From Stomoxys calcitrans (taxonomy: Eukaryota > Arthropoda > Insecta > Diptera > Muscidae), in the NCBI RefSeq assembly GCF_963082655.1, contig NC_081556.1, positions 151,993,501 to 152,057,500 of the forward strand: DNA of 64,000 bases, given 5' to 3'. The stretch's first letter is position 1, and the number at the start of each line of letters is the position of its first letter. Shown piece by piece: positions 43,428 to 56,614 of the stretch. The position numbers and the translations under genes were made by a program. Under the pieces are notes generated by a model. It ran no database searches and was not told where the DNA came from. It saw only the letters and a program-made list of their open reading frames with translations.

Positions 43428-45540
43428 TTGAGTTAGCCAACATTAGCCGGTTGTGATGTTCCAACCAATCTTAACGCAATCACACTGCAACGCTTGAACT
43501 TTTGCATGAGTCACTTTCTATTTAAATAAATTCAGAAGCAAAGGCATTTGGCGGCATTAATATAATGAGCTGTCAACAAACCAAGTACCATATAACTATT
43601 ATTTCCTGTCTGGCAGATGTACAAGTGCGAACTTTGTAACACTTCGGGTCAGCTACCCTGTATAATGCCACTAATTGATTGGTTCCCATACACTCGTTCA
43701 AGATGGACCTCTTATTCGTTTTTATTTTATAATTTGGAATGGCAAGCTGTATTATGCCCTTTCGAAAGCGTACAAAGTTTGTTAACAAAACAAACGTTTT
43801 TTGTAAATCCACTCAAAGAATAATAAGTTTTTCAACAAGCCAAACATAACGCCGTTTTACTTTATATTAGTATCTTTAGTGCATTATGAGTTTGTTCTTT
43901 GCATTCCGAATTTGTTGACCTCAAAGAAACCACTTTAAAGAAGTCTGTCTTCTTCCTTCTACATGAAGCTAACAATCTCTCAGAAATTGTATGAAATTCA
44001 CAAAGAAAGATTGATTAATTTTCAAAATACAAGCAAGTCACGATTTCTTTCTTTCAAGCATTTGTCTTTATCAATTCCTTCACTAATATAGAAACTTGAA
44101 AATGTTCCAACTTTTATCCACCAACATTCTAATAAGTATTCAAAAAGAAAACATGTAAAGAACAAATTTTCTTGAAAATCTAGTAAACGATTTCCTGAAC
44201 ATGCCGGCTGGGTGAAAGAAGGCTAAACTTTGCCCGTATATAGAAAAACTCGGAAAGCATATGGAAGAGTTAGGATGCATGTTTCTGCCTTTGTCCATGC
44301 CATGCCAGAAGAGATGAACATTTCACAATGTTCATTTCCCCGATATCTAAAAAGAACATCCCAATCACGTTGCTGGCAATGTCTTGTTTAACATGCTTTT
44401 CCATGCGTAGGAAAGCGAGGAAACGGAATTCGTGGTGACTATTTTGAAAAGCAATGCACTTTTCCTTTTTAAATTCAAAATCTATGCCAATGAAATGGCA
44501 TAACCACTATCGCTGTGCAGTTGCAATATAGTGTTAGTTTGTTGCATCTGTGTTGGTTGGAGGGAAAAAAGAAAGGAATCAAAAATCCCGGCGACAGTGT
44601 GCTCTCAAGGAGAGAGGGGCATCATGCAATGAGCCTTCTCTTGGCGACTTAAACACAAAAACGCTCATAATACCCCACACACAAACATGTTTGCATTGGT
44701 TGGTTGTTTGCATTGAATTTGAAAATTCTTCATTGGCGCTTTTGCACAAGTTGAAGAGCATGTCTGCTTAAATATGTATGCGTGTACTAGGAAGTTTCTA
44801 TATCCGATTCGCAGTGAGAGCCGGATAGTTTTCTATCAAAACAAATAATGACGCAAATCAAATTTAGACCAAATCAAAATTTTTTCAACTTCATTTTCAT
44901 CCAAAATTTCGCGAAAAAAAAATTTCCACAAGTACTAGTTTATGATAAAATTGCTAATGAAGTTTGTTGCCAAAAACAGATTTCGACTAAATCTCGTTAT
45001 ATAAAACAAGTCAATGTAAGATAACCTGGACATACGATATATATAGATGGATATGGGCGTAATATCTAACTTTGAACCGATATTGATGGACTTCGGCAGA
45101 GGCGTTAGGTAATAAACTAATTTGTACCACATTTCTAGGAAGTCTGTGCAGAACTAAAATAACAACAGCTCTACAGGGTGTGTCAGAGAAATTTACTTCT
45201 TGGAAGAATGTCCCGAGAGGTGTGTTGGGCGAGGAGGGGGTCAAGATATCTGGTGCATCTGGATGGGGACGTTCTCAAGTTTGGTTCCCTCTACACTCAG
45301 TTGCCATCATACTCTGATCTAGGGAGCAGCAGGCCTTCGTCGTCTAGAGATTCTTTTCGAATGGTCGCTCACTTGTTGCTACCGAAAGTGCCTCGCGCTC
45401 GCTTAGAAATTCTTCCTCACAGACTATTTCCTGGCCGCAATTCGATTCTGTAGTGAGTAATATAATTTCGGGGGTGTGGAAGTGTAGCTTAACCCAGAAA
45501 TAGACTTCAAAGACCTTCAGAACTCCGGAAAATATGAACA
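43428..45540. other. Unassigned stretch
   Basis: No supported gene. A plus frame at 45178-45453 and its overlaps were inspected and not recognised. Sequence around 45130-45480 is GC-richer and may be a retroelement remnant. Confidence 0.4.
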
Positions 45541-47168
45541 AGTGAAAAGGCTTTGAGTTCGGCCGGCCTCGGGTATATATGTAAACCACCTTTCATCAAA
45601 ACCCAGTGAAAAATTCATGCCTTATGCCACATAGCAGCTATATCGAAATATGTTCCGATTTCGACCAAATACTAATAAGTGCAAGTCTTTTAGTAGCTAT
45701 TGGTCTTTTTAGTAGCCAAATACGATACAGATGTCGAAAAACTGTGTGTAATTTCAATTAAATCGAATTATAAATGTGCTTTTTATGGGGCCAAGACTTT
45801 TAATTGAGAGATCGGTCTATATGGCAGCTCTATCCAAATCTGAACCGATATGTGCCAAATTGGAATGGGCCTAACACAACTGACTGTCCCAAATTTCGAC
45901 GAAATCGGACAATAAATACGCCTTTTATGGGACCAAAGCCTTAAATCGAGAGATCGGTCTATATGGCAGCTATATCGAAATCTGGACCGATATGTGCCAA
46001 ATTGCAGAAAGTTGTTGAAGAGCCTAACACAACTCACTGTCCCAAATTTCGGCGAAATCGGATAATAAATGCTCCTTTTATGGGCCCAAAACATTATATC
46101 GAGAGATCGGTCTATATGGCAGCTATACGCAAATCTGGACCGATCCGGGCCAAATTGAAGAAAGTTGTTAAAGAGCCTAACACAAATCACTGTCCCTAAC
46201 ACAAATCGGCGACATCGGACAATAAATGAACCTTTTAAAGGCCCCAAAACCTTAAATAGAAAGATCGGTCTATATGGCAGCTATACTCAAATCTGGACCG
46301 ATCTGGGTCAAATTGAAGAAGAATGTCAAAGGGCCTAACACAACTCACTGTCCCTAATTTCGGCGACATCGGACAATAAACGCGACTTTTATGGGCCCAA
46401 AACCTGAAATCGAGAGATCGGTCTAAATGGCAGCTATATCAAAATCTTGGCCGATTTGGGCCACATTAAAGAGGAATATTGAATAGCCTAACGGAACTCA
46501 CTGTCCCAAATTTCGGCGACATCGGACAATAAATGCACCTTTTATGGTCCCAAAACTTTAAAAAGAAAGATCGGTCTATATGGCAGCTATATCCGAATCT
46601 GGACCGATCTGGGCCAAATTGAAGAAGTATAACAAAGGGCCTAACACAACTCACTGTCCAAAATTTTAACAAAATCGGATACTAAATGTGGCTTTTATAG
46701 GCCAAAGACCCTAAATCGGCCGATCGGTCTATATGGCAGCTATATTCAAATCTGGACCGATCTGGGCCAAATTGAAGTAGGATGTCAAAGAGCCTAACAC
46801 AACTCACTGTTCCAAATTTCAGCAAAATCGGATAATAAATGTGGCTTTTATGGGCCTAAGACCCTAAATCGGTGGATCGTCTTTATGGGGGCTATATCAA
46901 GATATAGTCCGATATAGCCCATCTTCGAACTTAACCTGCTTATGGACAAAAAAAAAAAGGATCTGTGCAAAGTTTCAGCTCAATATCTCTATTTTTAAAG
47001 GCTGTAGCGTGATTTCAACAGACAGACAGACGGACTTGGCTATATCGTCTTAGATTTTTACGCTGATCTAGAATATATATACTTTATAGAGTCGGAAATG
47101 GATATTTCGATGTGTTGCAAACGGAATGACAAAATAAATATACCCTTATCCATCGGTGCTGGGTATAA
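45541..47168 (+). mobile_element. DINE-like type II element with 153-bp array
   Basis: It starts GAGTTCGGCCGGCCTCGGG, with a shortened palindrome. Units carry GATCGGTCTATATGGCAGC at 45810, 45952, 46105, 46263, 46416, 46569 and 46722, mostly 153 bp apart. It ends ACAGACAGACAGACGGACTT, TTGCAAACGGAATGAC and ATATACCCTTATCCATCGG. Confidence 0.8.
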
Positions 47169-47169
47169 A

Positions 47170-48095
47170 AAGAGTAAGACCGTGAGGTTAAGGGATCTTT
47201 CTCTTCGGTCATGTGGCGGATACCGACACTGTGTTATCCTTGATACAATATCCGATGTTCCAGGCAGTGTGGATTACAACCTAACTGAGCCGCTTTTTGA
47301 TAAAAATTACTATACCACTATGCCTGATAGAACCGATTGGAACTACGATATCCCTGGTAACAGAAGTTACATAGACTTCTATTCGGATGGTTCCAAACTA
47401 AACGACCAGGTGGGCTTGTCGCAGATCTCTCAACCAGATGGCTGAATAGTTCAAAATTCACCTGTTTTGGGTGCCGGGCCACAGAGATATCTCAGGAAAT
47501 TGTAAAGCGGATAAGCTTGCGGGACTAGGAACTACCCTACACATTCTAGAGATACTGGAATGTGTAGGAATGCCTCTAGCAACATGAAAGCTATGTTTTC
47601 AGGACCAGGCCCGAAGGACACCGAATGGTCACAAAGAGAGGGCTGTGAGCATTTTAAAACTATGTGGCCTAATCTAGACTCGAATAGGTATACAGCTTTG
47701 CTTTCATTGACTAGAACAGATGTCCCAGTCATTATGTCCGTCATGACAGATTACTGTCTAATCGGAAACAAGCTGACAGACTGGAGGCTGCCAGCAACGA
47801 CTATTGCAGAAGCTGTGAGGACATCGAAGAAGAAGAGACTATAGAACACCTTTTGTGTGTGTGTCCTGCACTAGCAGTTAGAAAGAGTTCCACTTTAGGT
47901 TCTCATTTCTTTGAGAACCTGTCTGATTTAGCGGATGTGAACATTCGCAAATTATTGGCCTTTTTAAAGCGATGTGGATGATTCAACGATAGGAACTAGA
48001 AGGCATATTCTTTCTTGTGTTCCTGTGGTAATACAATGGACGAAAACGTCTAGCTAGTCTGATGGCAGACTGCAACTTAAACCTAACCTAACCTC
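47170..48095 (+). pseudogene. Non-LTR retrotransposon 3' fragment (RNase H and zinc knuckle)
   Basis: 47380-47420 encodes DFYSDGSKLND, the start of an RNase H domain. After a deletion, WVPGHRDISGN appears in another frame near 47465. Further on come CLIGNKLTDWRLPA and, after a shift, CRSCEDIEEEETIEHLLCVC and a FLKRCG end. It ends in TAACCTAACCTAACC-like tail repeats near 48078-48095. It shares its layout with 1073-1725. Dead copy. Confidence 0.65.
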
Positions 48096-48660
48096 TCGCG
48101 GGATTTGCACTTAAATGGCCGTAGTAACTACAATTTTCATACGATCCGCACGAAATTTGGCACGAATTGTTTAGTTACTGATTTTAATATATCTTCGTCA
48201 TTTCTTCAAATTCGGTTCAGATTTAGATATAGCTCCCATATATATAAATCGCCCGGTTTGAACTCAAATGACTGTAGTAACTTAAATTTTCAACCGATCT
48301 GCCCATAATTTGGCACGGATTGTTTTGTGATTGGTCTTAACGTGTCTTCGAGATTTCATCAAAATCGGTTCAGTTTAGACATAGCTTTCGTACTTATACA
48401 TCTCCCGATTTGCGCTTAAATGGTCGTAGTAACTACAATTTTCAACCGATCTACACAAAATTCGCACGTATTGTATTGTTCCTCATCTTAACATATATGC
48501 AAAATTTCATTATAATCGGCTCCGATTTGGATAGAGCTCATATATATATATTTCGCCCGATTTAACTTATAAGGCCGTAATAAACACAATGTTCAACCGA
48601 TCTTCACAAAATTTGGCACGAATTGTTTTGTTACTGATCTTAACCCTTCGCCCGACTTTA
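48096..48660 (-). repeat. DINE-like type III core array
   Basis: Repeats of about 150 bp contain AATGGCCGTAGTAACTACAA, AAATTTGGCACGAATTGTTT and GATATAGCTCCCATATATAT. Neither terminus is present. Confidence 0.6.
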
Positions 48661-50181
48661 GCCCTTCCTTCCTGGTTTTGATTTTAATTTGGATAAAGGT
48701 TTCCTTAAAATAAGCTTGAAATGGCGAATCTAATTTAAACAAAATTTTCTTTGAACATTTTCTACGACCTCAGCTTTCATTGTTGATTTCTGCATATGAC
48801 GCACGTTCCTACGCATACGCAAATGTTCGCATACAGTCTTCGGCACTTGTTATGATTTTGCGTTCAAATGAAGCGTATCCAAGCGTTATTAAAGACATTT
48901 CTTTTGACTCACATGGTTTTCTTTTCACAACCATCCATCCCTGCCTCATCCATTCATTCAGTCATCTGCGACTGCTCTTTCCGACCGTCCCTGGGATAAA
49001 TGAAAGCAAAAGGAAAAACATTGCAGTCGATATCTCGTCTCGATGTGGTAAAGAGAATATTTGGTTCATTGGTTTTTGGTAACAATGTAAAGCCCCCCAC
49101 CCCCATCTTTATAAACGTTGCTGTGCAGTTTGATGTGGTTGTCGTTCGAGAAGGAGGTTGCATCCTTTTTGACAAAAGGTTATCACATGTCTACGTCCAT
49201 GACTGAACAGCAACAAACACTTCACAATTTACAACAATCTCATGTGCAAGGGGAAGTATATGTGGGTGAGAGAGTTGTCTCGATGCAACTGCGTATAATT
49301 TTATGCAGGATAAAACTTGTCCTGCATCCTTTAGCTCATCATTGGCAACGTCATCTTCATCATCATCAGCCTGCGACTACAGCATAGCCTTCATATTGGC
49401 TGGCCCATGAATGTCGTCTTGAATCAACTCAATGTGTAGCAATGTCTGTTGCATTTGGCACAGACCGTGAGACCAAGGCATCCTGCTTGTCAATGATGTG
49501 GATGTGAATGCCGAATAAGTTGTAGCAAGTGCCTGGATAAAAACGATTGAAGTCAAACCAGACACAAAGGTTGTGGCTATTGACGAACGATGTTCGTTGT
49601 TCTTTTGAGTCCCCCAGCACTGAGGGATAATAGTTTCCTTGCTACGAAATGTGATCGACTGGCTGTAATGAAAAACGAGAAGCCCCAACGTAATGCACGC
49701 ATAGAACACAGAACAAGGAATGTCATTTCTTTCATGCACTACTCGCAACTTTGATTACCTACCGTGGCCATTAAAGGTAACAGTGAAGCGAATATTTTCC
49801 TTCTAGGTTTGCAATTTTGTTTCAAAAATTAGAAAATGAGTTGCAATTTCCCCTAAACGAATGCGAAAACTGATTTGAAATGATTCTTGTCACTCACAAA
49901 AAAGCAGGAGCAAAGCGATACAAACAGGAAATTACATTTCACAAAGCAGGGTGGGCATACACGAAGGTAATAAAGGAAAACCCACAACGTCCCGTTATAT
50001 CTTACATGGTAATGCTTACAAGAGTATTAAAAGCTTCAAAGTTTAAGGCTGGTATTATATCCATTTTTTTTTAATACAGGTGAAAACGCATGTTTCCAAC
50101 GGTTACTATTTTGAAACACTATAAAAATCTCAATGATAGCTTAACATACTTTGATGAAAAATTGTTCAAAAGTTAGTTGGA
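48661..50181. other. Unassigned stretch
   Basis: Several short frames, none with a recognisable domain or convincing splice sites. Possibly host intergenic or intronic DNA. Confidence 0.4.
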
Positions 50182-50461
50182 GGCCACCGTTTGGCGGAGG
50201 TTAGCATGTCCGCCTATGACGCTGAACGCCTGGGTTCGAATTCTGACTAGAACATCAGAAGAAACGTTCGGCGGTGGTGTTCTCCTTCTAATGCTGGCAA
50301 CATTTTTGAGGTACTATGCCATGTAGAAACTTCTCTTCAAAGAGGTGTCGCACTGCGGCACGCCGTTCGGACTCGGCTTTAAAGAGGGGGCCCCTTATCT
50401 TTGAGCTTAAACTTGAATCGGAATGCACTCATTGAAAATGTAAGAAGTTTGCCCCCGACTG
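50182..50461 (+). mobile_element. SINE copy
   Basis: Head GGCCACCGTTTGGCGGAGG, TCCGCCTATGACGCTGAACG and B box GGGTTCGAATTC. The body carries GTCGCACTGCGGCACGCCG and the copy stops at GTTTGCCCCCGAC, losing the 3' end to the DINE-like element that follows. Confidence 0.85.
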
Positions 50462-50471
50462 AAGTTTTTTT

Positions 50472-51668
50472 TTATACCCTCCACCATAGGATGGGCGTAT
50501 AATAATTTCGTCATTCTGTTTGTAACTACTGGAAATATTCGTCTAAGACTCCATAAAGTATATATATTCCTGATCGCCGAGACATTTTATGTCGATCTAG
50601 CCATGTCCGTCCGTCTGTTCGTCTGTCTGTCTGTCTCAAGCACGCTAACTTTCGAAGGAGTAAAGCTAGCCGCTTGAAATTTTGCACAAATACTTCTTAT
50701 TAGTGTAGGTCGCTTGGGATTGTAAATGGACCAAATCGGTCCATGTTTTGATATAGCTGCCATAAAAACTGATCTTGGGTCTTGACTTCTTGAGCTTCTA
50801 GAGGGCGCAATTCTCGTCCGATTTGACTGAAATTTTGCACGTGGTGTTCTGGTATCACTTCCAACAACTGCAATAAGTATGGTTCAAGTCGGTCTATGTT
50901 TTGATATAGTTCCCATATAAACCGATCTTGGGTCTTGACTTCTTGAGCCTCTAGAAGGTGCAATTCTTATCCGATTCTATTGAAATTTTGCACGTAGTGT
51001 TTTGGTTTTACTTCCAACAAATACGCTTAGTACGGTTTACATCCGTCCATGTTTTGATATAGCTGCCATAGAAACCGATCTTGGGTCTTGACTTCTTGAG
51101 CCTCTAGAGGGCGCAATTCTCCTCCGATTTAACTGAAATTTTGCACGTAGTGTTTTGGTATAACTTTCAACAACTGTGCTAAGTATGATTCAATTCGGTT
51201 CATAATCTGGTAGAGCTGTCATATAAACCGATCTTGGATCTTGACTTCTTGAGCCAATATAGCGCGCAATTCGCATCCAATTTGGCTGAAATTTTGAATG
51301 AGGTGTTTTGTTATGACTTCCAATAACTGCGCCAAGTATGGCGTAAAACGGTATAGAACCTGATATAGCTGCCATATAAACTGATCTGGGATCTTGACTT
51401 CTTGAACCTCTAGAGGGCGCAATTCTCATCCGAGTTGGCTGAAATTTTGTGCAACAGCTTCTCTCGTGACCATCAATATACGTGTCTAATATAGTCTGAA
51501 TCGATCAATAACTTGATACATCTCCCATATAAACCTATCTCCCAATTTTGCTTCTTGAGCCCCTACAAGGCGCAATTCTTATCCGAACGAACTGAAATAT
51601 TACACAATAACTTCAACAATGTTCAGCATTCATTTATGGTCCGAATCGGACTATAACTTGTTTTAAAT
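50472..51668 (-). mobile_element. DINE-like type I element, truncated
   Basis: It starts TATACCCTCCACCATAGG and has GTCCGTCCGTCTGTTCG plus about five core units with GCCTCTAGAGGGCGCAATTC. It is cut off at about 51668 where a transposase remnant begins; no palindrome end. Confidence 0.75.
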
Positions 51669-51670
51669 AT

Positions 51671-52108
51671 AATGGGAACCGTACCGCAACTGTGAATGTT
51701 GAGCGCTACCTTGAGATGATATCTAACTTTTTTTGCCCAAAAGGCAAGAGCTTTACTTGCATATGGTTTCAACAAGGCAGTGCCACATGCCACATAGCAC
51801 ACGTAACAATGGACTTATTGAGAGGCGAATTCGGTGAACATTTTATTTCACGTTCGGGACCGGTCAATTGGCCGCCTAGATCGTGCGATTTAATGCCTTT
51901 AGATTATTTTTTGTGGAGCTAAGTTAAAGCTCATGTCTATACAGACAAACCCGCTTCAATTGAGGTATTGAAAGACAACATTGAAGCATTTATTCGGGAG
52001 ATACCTGCGGAAATGTTGGAAAGAGTGTGCCAAAATTAGACTAAGTGGATGGACCATTTGAGGCGCAGTCAAGGTCAACATTTGCATGAAATAATTTTCA
52101 AACAATAA
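51671..52108 (+). pseudogene. Tc1/mariner-superfamily transposase remnant
   Basis: About 145 codons of a transposase C-terminal half. IWFQQGSATCHIA stands where a D is expected after QQ, then NWPPRSCDLMPLDYFLWS carries the third-acid region. Two in-frame stops interrupt it (51920-51922 and near 52038). It ends HLHEIIFKQ and a stop. The missing aspartate and the stops make it inactive. It resembles IS630/Tc1/mariner-type proteins; the subfamily is unassigned. Confidence 0.7.
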
Positions 52109-52173
52109 ATAATATGGGCCCTACTATTGATTCAAATAAAGATTTCATGAATTTTTCTGAATTTTAGGTGTTT

Positions 52174-53165
52174 TTTATGCCCTCCACCATAGGATTGGGG
52201 TATGTAACTACTCGAAATATTCCTCTGAGACCCCAGAAAGTATATATATTCTTGATCGTCATGACATTTTAAGTCATGGCTAGATCATGTCCGTCCGTCC
52301 GTCCTCCTGTCTATCAAAAGCACGCTAACTTTCGAAGGAGTAAAGCTAGTCGGTTGGGATTGTAAATGGGCTATATCGGTTAATGGTTTAATATAGCTGT
52401 CATATAAACCGATATGGTTTATATGGCAGCTCTAGTGACTTCTTGAGTCACTAGAGGGCTCAATTCTTCTAGATGAAGTTTTGCATGAAAAAATTTATAT
52501 AGCTATAGTTATAGCCATAACCTGATAACGCTGTCATATAAACCGATCTGGGGTCTTGACTTCTTGAGCCTCTAGAGGGCGCAATTCCAACCTGATTTGC
52601 CTGAAATTGTGCATGAGGTGTTTTGTTATGACTTCCAATAGTTATGCCGAATATGGTATTAATTGGTCCATAACCTGATATAGCTACCATATAAACCAAT
52701 ATGGGATCTTGACTTCTTGAGCCTCTAGAGGGCGCAATTCTTAACCGATTTAGCTGAAATCTTGCATGAAATATTTTTTTATGATTTTCAATATCTGTGC
52801 TAAGTGTGGTTCAAATCGGTCCATAATCTGATAAAGCTGTCATATAAACCGATCTGGGGTCTTGACTTCTTGAGCCTCTAGAGGGCGCAATTCTTAACCG
52901 ATTTAGCTGAAATCTTGCATGAAATATTTTTTTATGATTTTTAATATCTGTGCTAAGTGTGGTTCAAATCGGTCCATAACCTGATATAGCTGTCATATAA
53001 ACCGATCTGGGATCTTGACATCTTAAATCTCTAGAGGTCGCAAATACTATCCGATTTGGGTGAAATTTTGTACAACGACTTTTCAGAATCGGCCTATAGC
53101 CTGATACAGCTGTCATATGAACCGATATAACTGTCATATAAACCGATCTCCCTATTTTACCTCTT
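52174..53165 (-). mobile_element. DINE-like type I element, truncated
   Basis: It starts TTATGCCCTCCACCATAGG, with ATGTCCGTCCGTCCGTCC and four to five core units of CATATAAACCGATCTGGG. Two neighbouring units (52740-52870 and 52890-53000) are almost identical, which indicates a recent unit duplication. No palindrome end. Confidence 0.7.
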
Positions 53166-54204
53166 TAAATTATCAAATTTATCAAAATTTTATTTCTATA
53201 GAAAATTTAATTGTTTTTATGCACAATTCTATATTTGTCCCACTGTTTCCCATATATTCATTTTTAATTTTCATATAAAAATGCATTTAACATTTTCTTT
53301 TGCAATCATAAAATACAAAAGCTACATTCGATAGGGGAGCGGGTGAATTATCGAGAGGAAGCCAATGTCAGAGCCCGCATAAAATTCAATGAATTTTAAT
53401 CGAGATTGGGATTGCAAAATAAATGCACCACCGAGTAGCAATGGACGCATTTTCCTATTTATTCTCTCGGCATCCTCAACTGAATACCAAAGAACCAGGC
53501 AATGGTGAAAGTTTTAAAGTTATACAGCAACAAGGGAAGCAACAAAAGGATGAAGGATGCACAGCAAAGCAACGGACGGCAACAAGACAGAAGTAAATCA
53601 GGTTGGGGTAAGCCAATGACCCAAGGATCTTGAGATAAAAGGAAGGAGCTTGAAGAAATGGTCACCAGAGGGGTGGGTGGAGAGAACAACTGTATTTATA
53701 AGGAAACACACAGTAAAAATTTGATGTGATGTCAGCATGGAAATCTGCTTGTCAACACTTTACGTCTTGCCCAACAAGCCACAGTAATGACAAGAATAGT
53801 AGAACTAACAGCTGCTGCATCTGTGCATCTGTAGTAACAGGGACAATGGCAACAAAAATTACAAAACCTCTTTAACAGCATCCTTGACAACACCACTCAA
53901 AATGAATCATTTATATTTTTGTGGTTATGTATGCGATTTAAATCATTTGACGGCTAGCTTTGCAATGGTCAAGGGAGGAAAGAAGGTGGGGCAGTATAAT
54001 TTCACTTCTGTACAGTATGATGCATTTAAAATCGAATATTTTGAAAGTGGTATAAATCAATTTGAAGGATTTCCAGAAAAATATTTTGAACAAAATTTGA
54101 GAAAAAAAAACTCTTTGTAATCAGGGTTAATTTGGAGTAAGGGGGATTTTGAAATGACTAGTTAAATAAATCTATTCTACAAATATGATTCACATAAATC
54201 CCAT
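53166..54204. other. Unassigned stretch
   Basis: No supported gene or repeat. Short frames only. Confidence 0.45.
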
Positions 54205-54510
54205 AAAGGGGACCCGCCACAACTGTGGGTATTATAACTAAGTGTATATGTTTGTAAGACCCTGGAGGAAAAGGGATAGACATATTGATGGACTCAGAAT
54301 CACTTTCTCATTTGATTTAGCTTTTTGTCTGTCTGTCCGTCCGTCTTGTCAGTAAGTTTGTCTATCGTTGTAAATTTGTGTATCAAAGGGCAAATCGTAA
54401 TTTTTCGTCTTCAAATTTGGTACAGGCATGTTTTTTCGACTATTGAAATTGTCAAAAATCGGTTCAGATTTGGATATAGCTCCCATATACAGTCTAACTA
54501 CTCAATAACG
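54205..54510 (-). mobile_element. DINE-like type III element, truncated
   Basis: CCACAACTGTGGGTATTATAAC, GGACTCAGAATCACTTTCTC and CTGTCTGTCCGTCCGTC, then one core unit with GGATATAGCTCCCATATAC. The element is the reverse of the terminus at 55140-55220. Confidence 0.6.
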
Positions 54511-54572
54511 TTACAGTTGGGGACCGACGGAATACTGATTAGAGTGAAACTTCGTCAAAGAGAAACTAACTA

Positions 54573-55220
54573 AAACATGTAAGGACTGGCTTAAGTCGGG
54601 CGAAGCCGATCTTTGATACCCTACACCACATTGAATAGCAGGCTAAGTCGTCGAATTTAAAATTTGCTTAAATTTGATGTGTAGAATTTCGATCAAAATC
54701 CGTACATATTGTAGGAGCCATAGCGTAAACTGTTGTGCAAATTTTTGAGAAGATTGATTGAAAATGGAAGTTTTAAGTAAGGCCTTCGTGCAAAATTTTG
54801 TGAATAAAAGTAGGACAAAAATATATATGGAAGCTATATCTAATTCTAAACTGATTTCTATGAAATTTACCCAAAATGACTTATAAGAGAATCCCTCGTG
54901 CAAAATTTCGTGAGAATCGGTTTTCAAATCGGACGAACAAATCGGAAACGATATTTTCCAATTTCATTAGGCTTCGTCTCCAGGCCCAAGAAAATTCTTG
55001 TGCCAAATTCAAACACGATCGGATGAAAATTGTGACCTGTATTTTCTACACAAACTAACATGCATAGTCGCACAGACAGACAGACGGACATAGCAAAATC
55101 GAATCAGAAAGTGATTCTGAGTTGATCGGAATGCTTATCAATGGGTCTATTTCTCTTCCTTCTTACAAACAAATTCAGTAAGTTATAATACCCTGTACCT
55201 CAATAGTGGTGTAGGGTATA
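54573..55220 (+). mobile_element. Complete DINE-like type III element
   Basis: The left end is AACATGTAAGGACTGGCTTA, then the palindromic GTCGGGCGAAGCCGATC in place of the TTCGGCCGG palindrome, and GATACCCTACACCACA. The right end has ACAGACAGACAGACGGACAT, TCAGAAAGTGATTCTG and ACCTCAATAGTGGTGTAGGG. At 648 bp it is a clean type III reference copy. Confidence 0.75.
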
Positions 55221-55245
55221 ATTAGGTTTAATTTGACATAAGTGT

Positions 55246-56180
55246 AAAAACAAGTAAGAGCGTGCAAAATTCGGCCGGGACGAATCTTATAAACCCTCCA
55301 CCATGGATCGCATTTTTCGAGTTCTATGCGCGATAGGCAAACAAAGAATATTGAATAATAAATGTTATGCTATTGGAGCTATATCAAGTTATTGTCCGAA
55401 TCGGACCATAAATAAATGCCTAACATTGTAGAAGTTATTGTGTAATATTTCAGTTCATTCGGATAAGAATTGCACCTTGTAGGGGCTCAAGACGCAAAAT
55501 CGGGAGATAGGTCTATATGGGAGCTGTATCAAGCTATTGATCGATTCAGAACATATTAGACACGTATGTTGAAGGTCATGAGAGAAGCCATTGTACAAAA
55601 TTTCAGCCAACTCGGATGAGAATTGCGCCCTCTAGAGGCCCAAGAAGTCAAGATTCAAGATCGGCTTCTATGGCAGCTTTATCAAAACATGGACTGATTT
55701 GGCCCATTTACAATACCAAACGACCCACACCTACAAAAAGTATTTGTGCAAAATTTCAAGCGGCTAGCTTTACTCCTTCGAAAGTTAGCGTGATATCGAC
55801 AGACAGACGGACGGACGGACATGGCTAGATGGACTTAAAATACATGACGATCAAGAATACAGGGTGGCTGATGAATATTGCTACAATGATGAATATTGCT
55901 ACATTTTTTTTTCGGTGTATGGAATACATTTTTCTTTTATTCATGTTAAATTAAATTATTAAATTAATTATTAAATTATTATTAATTAAATTAATTAATT
56001 AATTAATTAAATTAATTATTAAATTATTATTATTAAATAGAAAAAAAGTTATTACATTTTTTTTTGGTAGCGGCTTTCATCAGCCACCCTGTATAAATAC
56101 TTTATGGGGTGTCAGACGCATATTTAGAGGTGTTACAAACAGAATAACGAAATTATTATACCCCCATCCTATGGTGGAGT
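55246..56180 (+). mobile_element. DINE-like type I element carrying a MITE
   Basis: It starts AACAAGTAAGAGCGTGC and TTCGGCCGGGACGAA, and ends ATACCCCCATCCTATGGTGG. A 232-bp MITE interrupts the right terminus at 55860-56091 between GATCAAGAATA and TAAATACTTTATGGGG. Confidence 0.8.
55860..56091 (+). mobile_element. 232-bp MITE, copy 1
   Basis: Terminal inverted repeats CAGGGTGGCTGATGAA / TTCATCAGCCACCCTG, flanked by TA on both sides. Inside the left end is a direct duplication of ATGAATATTGCTACA. The centre is an AT-rich AATTAATTAATT palindrome. No coding. TA duplication suggests mobilisation by a Tc1/mariner-like transposase. Confidence 0.85.
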
Positions 56181-56199
56181 TATACCCTCCAATAAACAA

Positions 56200-56610
56200 T
56201 AAGCCTACACCACTACTGTGGTACAGGGTATTACAACTAAATGCATTTGTTTGTAACATTGAGAAGAAAGAGAGATAGACCCACTGATAAGTATACCGAT
56301 CGACTCAAAATCACTTTCTGATTCGATTTAGCTATGTCCGTCTGTCTGTCAATGTTGATTTGTGTACAAACTACAGGTAGCAGTTTTCATCCAATCGTCT
56401 TCAAATTTTGGTATGGGCATCTTTTTGGCCTAGAAACGAAATCTATTGAAATTGGAAAAATCGTTTCAGATTTGGATATAGCTCCCATATATATGTTCGT
56501 CCGATTTGAACTTGTATTGAAATAACTTGGTCATTTGTTAACCGATTCTCACGAAATTTGGCAAAAACTTGTTCTTTATAGCTACGGGCATTACCGTTGA
56601 ATTTCACTGA
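56200..56610 (-). mobile_element. DINE-like type III element, truncated
   Basis: Starts CCTACACCACTACTGTGGTA, AGAAAGAGAGATAGACCCAC and ATGTCCGTCTGTCTGTC, then one core unit. It breaks at about 56615 against a mariner fragment. Confidence 0.65.
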
Positions 56611-56614
56611 AACC

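Noticed and set aside
43075..43464. His-Tyr and Met-Ile repeat frames
   Set aside because: Translation of the right (GATAAT)n array.
45178..45453. Possible reverse transcriptase piece
   Set aside because: I could not line up any RT motif convincingly.
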